This document shows positions 55,620 to 64,000 of a stretch of DNA of 64,000 nucleotides, one piece after another. Position numbers and translations under genes: made by a program. The stretch is taken from NCBI GenBank assembly GCA_019722365.1, contig JADFUC010000006.1:62001-126000 (forward strand), given 5' to 3'. The DNA is from Lithospermum erythrorhizon. Lineage: Eukaryota; Streptophyta; Magnoliopsida; Boraginales; Boraginaceae. The notes under the pieces are model-generated. The model ran no database searches. It was not told the DNA's origin and saw only the letters and a list, made by a program, of their open reading frames with translations. Numbering within the stretch: position 1 is the stretch's first letter; each line of letters opens with the position of its first letter.

Positions 55620-58482
55620 ATGGTGGGAGGAAGCAGGAAAGATGAGGCTGTTGTGATTAACAGCACAAATGTTTTTGCTGCTTTGGGTAGTTTGAGGAAG
55701 AAGAAGAAGGGTTCGGATAAGGAGGTTTCGAAGAGCAAAGGGTCTGCTTCGAAGGGTTTGGGGAAGAAGCAGTTGTCTGATGTGAAGCCTGACCCTCAGG
55801 TGTTTTGGGCTCCAGCCCCCTTGAATGCGAAATCATGGGCTGATGTGGATGATGAGGATGACGATGATTATTATGAGACCACTGCCCCGCCTCAGGCTGT
55901 TTGGGATGCTGGGGATGATAGCAAGGCTAAGGGGAGTGAGAATCTTGTTGAGGTTTGGTTATGTTCTTTTGTTTGTTTGTGGTTTTTGAATTGTTGAATT
56001 GGAGTTTGATGTTTTTGATATGTTGGATTGATTGATTATGGTGGTATTTTTTTCTGTTTGTGGTTTTTGAATTGTTGGATTGGAGGGTGATGTTTTTGTT
56101 ATGTTAGATTTTGATTGATCATAGTCTTTTTTCTTGTTTGTGGCTTTTGAATTGTTGGATTTGGAGTTTGATGTTGATATGTTCGATTGATTGATTATGG
56201 TCTTTTTTGCTTTAAATGGTTTTTGATTTGTTGGATTGGAGTCTGAAGTTTTTGATATTTTGGATTGATTGATTTCATGGTGAATGGTTCTATGGTAGAT
56301 CTGTTTGATGTGTTAGGTAAATTGTATATGCAACTTTGAGTGTATTGAGACTGTTCTACTGCTCTATAATTTACAATTGTATTTTCACTGAATAAAACAA
56401 TTATTAGGAATAACGGATTCCTCTGAAACTGAGGAGGTGTGCAGTGTGCTATTGATTGTGGTATTTTTTTACCGTTTGTGGTTTTTTGGTATTGTTGAAT
56501 TAGAGTTTGATGTTTTTGAAATGTTGGATTTGAATTTTTTTTGGTAAATGGTTTTATTTTATTGATTTGAGTCATGTGTTTTGTTAATTGGATATAAACC
56601 ACTGTGAGTGTATTGAGACTGCTCTATTGGTCTATAATTTACAATTGCATTGCCACTGAATGAAACAATTATTGTAAAAACTGTATCTCATTGAAACTGA
56701 TGTGGTGTACTATGATTCATTGGTTTTTGGAAAGCATGTGACAGGTTCTGCTTATATGCTGTAATATATTGGGAATGTTTTTGCAACTAAAATAATGAAG
56801 TCGAGCAGACCTTGTTTACATGAAATTTGCAGTTATCCAGATTTTTGAGATCGTATTTGGTTGAGCAGGCAATTATGTGATTCTAATAAAAATTATGGGA
56901 CCTTCTTGTACTATTTAAATCCAATCAGTGGATGAAAGTGTTGTATTGGGAATCAAGATTTTATTTTAAAAAGTAGCTAATCGGATAACGAATCTTTTTT
57001 TTAAATACCCCCTATAAACACTTGAGATTTCTAATTCAATTGTCTGGTACCAAGAAAGAAAGTACTACCTCCTATATTGAATTAACCGATCAACGTGATG
57101 CCGATGTTTGATTGCAGTTCTCTTTCTTTTCATGTGCAAATAGTCTTGTTTATTTATTAAAACTATGAGTAGCTATCTAGATTCTGTACGACAGGTTCTT
57201 TGAGCGTGCACTCTTCTGAACCTAAACAAGTATATCATTGTGTTATAGAGGTGATTGATAGAGCTCGATGGATTTCTTGTCTCTGTTTAAGGCAGTGTGA
57301 CTTCAAAATTTAGTATTTTCTTAATAGTTTTCATTGTTTTTGTATATCCATATTGACCATATAAGAATATTTGTGATAATTTCTTATCATACAGGAAAGT
57401 GAAAGTGAAGAAGAGGGCCTTGACGAAGTGGACGATGAGGGAGATCATGAGCATGAACAAGACCCTGAGCCCGAGGCTGAACCTGAACCTGTAACCCCAG
57501 TTGCTAAGAAACCCGCCGAGGTTGTGGTTCCTAAAGAGTCAGAAAGACAACTTTCAAAGAAAGAATTGAAGAAGAAAGAACTTGAAGAGCTCGACGCGAT
57601 GCTTGCTGAATTTGCACTCAAGACCGAAGGCCAAGGTAAATTTATTTGAAATTATTTTATCACAGTGGAACATGGAGGAATCGATTAATCATCTTTTGAT
57701 GTTTATTCTCATGTTTTGTGGAGTCAAAGATTTTATATTCTCTTTCTCTTGGATATATAGTGGAATAAATCCACATGCTCATTACACTACCTAGGCTTCT
57801 TATCTATTGTGAAATTGTAGATAGTGTTTGCACTTCACTCTTTTTCAATTCTGAAACAGCCTGTGTTATCACAGGGGTTGCGTACTATCCGACCCCTCTT
57901 TCCCCGCTTAGGCGGGAGCCTCTTCGGAGGCATGTTGATTTTTATTCTGACAACTAGATTTTCAAATGCATTCACCAATGACGAATATTTCATGATGAAT
58001 CATCAACTTCCCACTTTTAGAAGATCTGGCTAGTTTTCGCTCACTGGTGGTATGGTTGTTTGACTCACTAGTTTTTTGTGATTTTTCTTCTAGGTGACTC
58101 CCAAGGGAAGAAGATTGAGAATCTAAATGGAGAGGTTGACAAGAAGGAAAATGTTCCTGCTGGAGAGAGCAGAAGTGCTAAAAAGAAGAAGAAAAAAGAT
58201 AAGTCAACAAAGGATGCCAAAGAGCAACAAGAAAAGCCTAATGGCAATGAGGTTGGAAATGCAGCTGATGAGGCTGTATCTTCTGAGAAGGCAGAAGAAG
58301 CACCTACTGGTGATGTGAAAGAGAAGCTCAAGAAGGTGGCTTCTGCTAAAAAGAAAAAGTCTGGTAAGGAGATGGATGCTGCTGCAAAAGCTGCAGCGAA
58401 TGAGGCTGCTGCTAGGAATGCAAGGCTCGCTGCAGCAAAGAAAAAGGAGAAAAGCCATTACAACCAACAACCATTGCGGTAG
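55620..58482 (+). CDS. Conserved plant charged protein of unnamed family, three exons
   Basis: Exons 55620-55952, 57395-57635 and 58094-58482 join in frame through GT-AG introns to give 320 residues. The N-terminus (INSTNVFAALGSLRKKKK, residues 13-30) and the block VFWAPAPLNAKSWADVDDEDDDDYY (61-85) look like conserved signatures of a plant family I know only as uncharacterised. Residues 111-140 are Glu/Asp-rich. SKKELKKKELEELDAMLAEFA (about 165-185) is a probable amphipathic helix. The C-terminal third is Lys/Ala/Glu-rich with several basic runs. There is no signal peptide or membrane segment. Lys clusters and the telo-box promoter suggest a nuclear or nucleolar, RNA- or ribosome-related role, but that is inference. 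The ATG at 55620 is the first in frame. It converges with the RING gene downstream. Confidence 0.85.
55965..56720 (+). repeat. Intron 1 tandem duplications
   Basis: A unit of about 80 bp (GTTTGTGGTTTTTGAATTG, then GGAGTTTGATG, then TGGATTGATTGATTATGG) is repeated four times in 55971-56280 and again at about 56466. A second block with GAGTGTATTGAGACTG and CTATAATTTACAATTG occurs at about 56336-56445 and 56606-56712. The order unit-block-unit-block implies a larger duplication of about 270 bp. Confidence 0.8.
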
Positions 58483-60258
58483 AGAAGTTTATCCTGAAAC
58501 ATTTTACCTCTGTTATCATTGCATGGATTTCCATCAGGATGTAGTTTGATCGAGCCGACGTTTCTGAGTTTCTCTTGGTTAAGCAAAACAATGTTCTCCA
58601 ATTTAAAATTTTAGATTCAGTAGACATTACATGCTCCAAAACACCTCCACCAGCTGGAGACGTTTTATTTCATAATTGAAGATGGACGACGTGATCATAT
58701 AGTGTTGTTCTTTGTCACAGGAGGTTTGTGTTGGAAGAACTAATTTTGGAAGGGGCTCACCTATTCCCTTTTACCTATTGAATTTATATTTTGAAAAGAA
58801 TATATAGCTCGTCTTCTTGGCATGTGCATTTGTTGTGTAGGAGTGGATTTAATGCTGATTTCTCATTGCAACTATTGCTTTTTGCATTCCATATGTGAGT
58901 CGCACTGCAACAAAACCTACTAGATTGTGCAAAGAAAGCAATGCCCCCTTCCTTTTTAGGTCTCCCCATTTAACACCACTTTGGCTCTCCAAATGCCTTG
59001 CAGGGATGTTAAAGTTTTTATTGTGAATGCAAGTCTCTAATGCCCTCTGAATGCCTATTATTGGTTACTAGAACAATTTCTTATTGAGACATGCACATCA
59101 ATGAAACTCTATAATTGTATTTGGAAGTAGTAATTTACTTCAAGGGGGACAAAGGACACACACACAAATCTTAGGGGGTGTTAACTATACCCATCAGTCA
59201 TTCAAGCCTCAACCCATTGATTCCTCTACTTAGAGCTCCTAATTTCAATTCTCATTGTAAAAGAGTGGTGCGTGAATTTTAAACTAAAAAATAAAAAATA
59301 GCTAACACTTTCTTCTTTTACATTTTTCACATATAGCTATACCAAGTCTCCTTCCAGGTTCTCATGTTCTCAGGAAATTTCAACACCAAAAAATATTATC
59401 TTACACAAGGATATTCGTCATAAAAATTTATTGAAAGCAGATGAAAATTCAAGCACAAGTTCGCCTCCCTTTTCAACTTCCAGTACAACAGGATCGTCAC
59501 CATTCGCAATACCTCCACCTGCCAATTCACCTTCTGAAGCAGCGATGGATGGCAAGCAAACGAGCAGAACAAAGCATTTTGGTATTTATGGGGTCGGTTT
59601 CCATCAATTGATCTTCATATGAAGCAGTCAAGTTACTCTACGATCTATGTTTGGAGAACTTAAATGGACTCAGTTTTAGCATATGTTTCTCCCACTGGGA
59701 TAATTTCAATATGAAGATAGGAGAATGTGAAATTTTTCGTCACAAATATTCTTTCCAGGACTATAGTTGAGATTAGAATATCAAAGACAACTTTTCAATT
59801 CTCAATCTACAACATACATAATAAAAATCCAGAGGCAGAAGTATGAAGAACAAAATGTAGGTCATTGACAAATTTCTAGTCCTCTTAGGGTGCCCTTGAG
59901 ATTGATCTATATATATACATATATATATGTCCTCAATGAACTAAATAGAAAATTTATCACTCGAAGTTTCACTCATTCTCTGTTATTCTGTACAATGAGG
60001 TAGTAATTAGCAGAACTTATGAAACTCATTGCACAAATTACCTCAAATGTTGAATTCTCGGCATGTGACATCTGTTTGATGATTCTTGATTAAATAAGAT
60101 TTCAACAGAAGCCCCATTTCGCCTTTCTGCTTAGGTATAGAAAATTCCGGTTACCAAAAGTTCAAAAGAACTTGAACAGAACTCTATCAAGAATACCAGT
60201 GATGGATCATGAACTCGGAACTATGTAACCTTGACAACCCAAAAGACAATAAATGTCC
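58483..60258. other. Convergent 3' region between two genes
   Basis: It holds the 3' UTR of the charged-protein gene and that of the RING gene. No poly(A) signal is convincing enough to place either end. A Ser/Pro-rich open stretch at 59431-59622 (+) was considered and not called. Confidence 0.5.
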
Positions 60259-62771
60259 TCACACTTGCGGAGTAGGATCTGATGGAGAATGTGAATCATC
60301 ATGGCCACCTCCAATTTCGTATTTGCAGAGGGGACAAGAAGCATTTATTTTGAGCCACTTATCCACACATTCAGTGTGGAAGAAATGGGAGCAAGGTAGC
60401 TCCCTTAAATCGTCATCATCCACATATTTTGTTAAACAGATGCAACAAGCCTGCATGAGTTTTCAGTATCTTCAATTAGTCAATGCAAATGAAATAGAAT
60501 AGACTTCGAATGTCAAAATATTGTCTAATTCGATTTCTTGTCTGGCATGCAAACCTTGCAAGTTGCAACAGAATGGACTATGACACTAAGAAATGGTGCA
60601 GTTACTTTTCCAGAAAAGGAAATCCAGCATTAGAATGATAAGGACTTGAGTACTCGACTTAAAGGGACAACAAAACAAAATATGAGATGTATTGCAAATC
60701 CACATCAAACTATAAACTCACCGCATCTTTTCCTGAGATTGCACGCTCCTTTTCAGTTCCCTCGGCTACAACCCCACCATCATCAGTGTCTTCTGAACCA
60801 CTCTCTTCATTGCTGCTGCTTTCTGTCTTTTTCAACTTAAATTTGTGTGCTGGCAGTGCGTTTATGGATTCTTCACTGGCACCCCTCACACCATTCATAT
60901 CCTCGCGAATACCAAGGACTGATATAATACAAGGCAAGCAGCAGCATATCATTGCACACAGAATGAAAGGCATGGCATACCCGATACAGCTAAACGTAAG
61001 ATATACTATACACAACCTGCAAAAAATTCAATCGTTGATTTGTTATAGAAAGCACGAACGCATAAGCTGTATGCAAGGTAGCAAATACCTGTACAAATTG
61101 GGAGCATCAGATGAGGATGTATGCCCTCCAAATATCCAAACGTTTCCAACTACAAACCAAACAGCAAAGAAGCAATCCAATGCCATTTTGAAGTGCTCCA
61201 CCAAAGCACTGAGCCAATAAGAAAAAAATAAGGTCACCAAGTACTAACAGTTGCACTTGCATGTATAAACCGATAGTTTGCCACAGAAACAACTTGAAGA
61301 CTTCTACTACGGAGTATATGGTTAAATCTCAAATGATTTAAGGCATAAGAAGCATAGAAGAAAATATTATCACTTGAATAAACTGATAATGCCATCTTTT
61401 CATATGCAACAGAGCTCAAGCACAAGAGCCGGATAGCATTCAAGCATTTAAATATATGATATGTATCATATCATTGTCTATAATTAACTTCAAGCAAGCT
61501 ATTTCATGCTTATATATAAGAAGGTAACTCAGCTCAGCTAGGAGTAAAACTTTGCTAAGACACACTCTCTTCGATACAACAGTAACATTTATTCATAACA
61601 AGATTAGTTTGCATTCTAGTGGAGTCACCTAAGCTAGAGGCTAGAGCCGACTGAAAAATGATATATATAGGGGCAGCACAGCGACCAACCAAAGGAGGGT
61701 TTACGTTCATGTAAACACAACCTCCAACTGGAAGTTACGATGAAAAGAAGCCATACAACCTTCAACTCAGATCTCTCACACAAGCAGATTCACAAAAGAA
61801 AAGTTCAGCTTTAAAGGTTAATAAAATAAACATGTTCAGCAGCATCGGAAGTTATCAACAGCCCTAAGTACATTCTAAGTAACTATATAGTCTAAGAGCA
61901 CTTTGCACACAAATAACTAAAAAATTACTCTAATAACTCCATTTGGTTAATAGCTTTCAGCAATTCTAGGTGCAAATATATTTTAAAGTCTAATGACCAT
62001 TTACTCAATATTCATCACATCGCATCATTAAAGCCCAGAAAATAACGAGTAATGGTTCGTGCAGAATCATTAACTTAACGAAGGAATGTACCTTGTATTT
62101 AATATTCCGGACTCCTGCCTATCCCAAGTTCCTGTGGATGCATTATGACCCTCCACCTCATCGGAGGACCGAGTTAAAGAGATTGTCATATAAGAATTTG
62201 GTTCTGTGGGAGAATCAACATGAGCAGAACCTTGACGAAATTGAGTTGACCTTCGCCCAGAAACTTGATTACGATGAAGATAACGCCAACAAAGGAGTGG
62301 CAAGCTCGCTACACAACCAGTAGCGTAACCCACGACCCAAGCAAACAATGGTGCTTCTGGATTTTCATGTCTAGACACTGACAAAACAACAACAGCTGCA
62401 ATAATCAGCCCCAAAGAGAATACCAGCTCTATCGCAATACATAATGTCGTATTTAACAGGCTCCAGGGATGACGACGAACAGGACCATCACCTCTCCTCG
62501 TGATTGAGGAACTCCTTGAACTGGAACTGTTAGATATAGAAGACTTAGACCGGGTAGCAGGTGACACACTGCTGGTGGATGGTCCCTCCGCATCATGGGC
62601 TCCGTCTAAACAACGACAGCCATTATCTAATGGGGGTGACGAGGAAGGGGCACCACTTCCCTCTATATCAATCACATGTTCCTTACTTCGACGATATTCA
62701 GCCCGTTCCATGAGCAATGGAAATCTATCAGTTTGAGTCTCTTGGTTTTTTTGTTGGGAAGTACTAGCCAT
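60259..62771 (-). CDS. Membrane-anchored RING-H2 E3 ubiquitin ligase, four exons
   Basis: Minus-strand exons 62771-62092, 61208-61089, 61016-60722 and 60450-60259 join exactly in frame to 428 residues. The N-terminal tail is Ser/Thr-rich and hydrophilic. Probable membrane spans lie at about 107-131 and 142-164, then near 235-255 (DCFFAVWFVVGNVWIFGG), with one or two more at 268-302 (LTFSCIGYAMPFILCAMICC). The RING-H2 finger is at 367-407: Cys-x2-Cys-x14-Cys-x-His-x2-His-x2-Cys-x10-Cys-x2-Cys, within CCICLTKY and LPCSHFFHTECVDKWLK. All eight zinc ligands are present, so it should recruit an E2 and ubiquitinate substrates at a membrane. It resembles the Arabidopsis At1g12760/At4g11680 group. 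The ATG at 62771 was chosen because the codon three triplets upstream is GTG. Confidence 0.92.
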
Positions 62772-63760
62772 TAAATCCACAAACTAAAGACGAAAGCTTT
62801 TCGAACAATCCAGTCAGTATTGAAGCACACTCAGGACTTGCATGATCAATATCAAATTCCAAAAATGCTCGACATGGCCCAAAGAGTTTCTCGCAAACCT
62901 TCAAGCTTTTCGCCTAGTAACAATATACCAGAAAACACAATAAGTTCCGAAACATCCAAAAAAGAGTACCACGCATAATCACCCAAATTAAGATGTGCTT
63001 ACAAATACAAACACTTCAATATACCAGAAAACACAATTGAGTTCCCAAACATCAGAACAAGAATACTATGTAAAATCATCCAAATTGAGATGTTATTACA
63101 AATACAAATACTTCAAGAAATGCAATACAATTACTACAAATAAAATATTACTTGCACATGACAACAAATGATGCTTAAAGACAAAAGAGAATCACATAGC
63201 CTCCAAAATAGTCCAAAGCAATACTTGGGTTACAACCTATACAACAAGTTTAGCATAATATCATCCCAAAGTCGTATAAATACAACCCCAATATGTTTTC
63301 TTGAAGATAGTCATTAGTCAACCATAATACCAAATATTATATACCAAGAAAACCCAACATTCAAAACCTCCCAATAATTCAGAAAAAGTATTTGAAAAAA
63401 AATTTAAAGATGGAATTGCTAAAACCCCTAAAAAAATAAGAACTTTATGAAAATTGTCACATAAATTTCCATTTGGGCAACCACAAATATAAACCTTCTT
63501 TCCAAGTCACATAAATTGAAACAGTCTTAAGAATCTTTGAAAATAAATACTATTAACATAACACATATATATATAAATTTCCATTTGGGCCCCATATATA
63601 TATATTAGTTTTAACATTAAGAGATTTTAGATAAGAAAAGTGAAGAGAATTTACCAGTAGAAGAAAGTGGCAATTGACTCAGTGATCGAAAAGTTTTGGT
63701 CTTCTTTCTATTCTTTATTTTTGTTGGTAATAATGAAATGAATGAATGGTTTGGAGTTTG
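62772..63760 (-). other. Leader of the RING gene with a probable 5' UTR intron
   Basis: On the minus strand a donor CTACTG/GTAAAT at about 63655 and an acceptor TTACTAG/GCG at about 62914 would remove roughly 740 bp. That leaves a leader exon beginning near 63750 and about 140 bp before the ATG. Introns in the leader are common in plant E3 genes. Transcript data are needed to confirm it. No feature is supported in 63761-64000. Confidence 0.4.
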
Positions 63761-64000
63761 GACTTTTGAAATTTTGGTGTTTTTGCTTAAGGTTAAATTC
63801 ATTTGGCCCCATAAATTATTGGCAAATGAGCAATTTACTCCTTGAATTTTTAGTCAGTTGTGAAAAATTGAACTATTGTTAATGGTCGATTTGGGATTAA
63901 ATTCATTATTTTTTTAATGAAAACGATTTGATATTCATTCATAAATGATTAAAAAACTACAAATATAATTAAATATAATTAAACATGGGGTAATAAATAA

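Noticed and set aside
59431..59622. Ser/Pro-rich 63-codon frame between the two convergent genes
   Set aside because: It is low-complexity and lies in a 3' UTR region without a promoter. The opposite strand is also open for a similar length, so neither frame is supported.

Overview
The window is nuclear DNA of a flowering plant, most likely a eudicot. It is AT-rich with long gene-poor stretches. Two genes are split by GT-AG introns. The mobile content is typical of plants: Ty3/gypsy elements with long LTRs beginning TG(T/A)AATAACCC, Ty1/copia elements, a Stowaway-like MITE and a tRNA-derived SINE. The protein families are plant ones: cytosolic sulfotransferase, REM-type B3, GLE1 and a membrane RING-H2 ligase. 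I cannot name the species. No bacterial or organellar features, CRISPR arrays, rRNA genes or functional tRNA genes were seen.

Layout. 0-2.6 kb: an intact intronless sulfotransferase gene (+). 3.4-5.5 kb: a solo gypsy LTR on the minus strand. 5.5-8.2 kb: probable DNA-transposon debris, including a G-quadruplex-like tract. 8.2-9.8 kb: a small intact B3-domain gene (-) between two arrays of AAACGG/GGTACC hairpins, followed by a TATA box and a possible hAT transposase remnant. 9.9-13.1 kb: a gypsy integrase tail and its LTR. 13.6 kb: a sulfotransferase relic. 14.3-16.9 kb: a copia relic interrupted by a GC-ended element carrying TTTAGGG-like repeats. 16.9-20.2 kb: a gypsy LTR. 21.7-23.3 kb: a copia relic with its 3' LTR. 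23.4-25.7 kb (-) and 32.2-33.2 kb (+): two oppositely oriented parts of a broken GLE1-like gene. Between them lies an old minus-strand copia that was itself split by a nearly complete plus-strand copia with a 5-bp target duplication. 35.3-44.8 kb: a degenerate gypsy element arranged as pol tail-LTR-gag-pol-LTR, meaning two elements sharing an LTR. 44.8-47.2 kb: minus-strand copia LTR pieces. 48-49.8 kb: a MITE, an unidentified broken coding stretch and a repeat homologous to the sulfotransferase upstream region. 50.2-52.8 kb: another gypsy LTR bordered by a SINE head. 54.7-63.8 kb: the gene-rich end, with two convergent genes. One encodes a 320-residue charged protein of a conserved unnamed plant family (+). 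The other is a four-exon RING-H2 membrane E3 ligase (-).

The only coding units that look intact are the sulfotransferase, the B3 gene, the charged-protein gene and the RING gene. They do not form a pathway. The rest is a nested retrotransposon landscape that has broken at least one housekeeping-type gene copy (GLE1) and left sulfotransferase duplicates as relics. The most unusual structure is the hairpin array around the B3 gene: its repeated AAACGG is the motif known to be bound by Ac-type hAT transposase.
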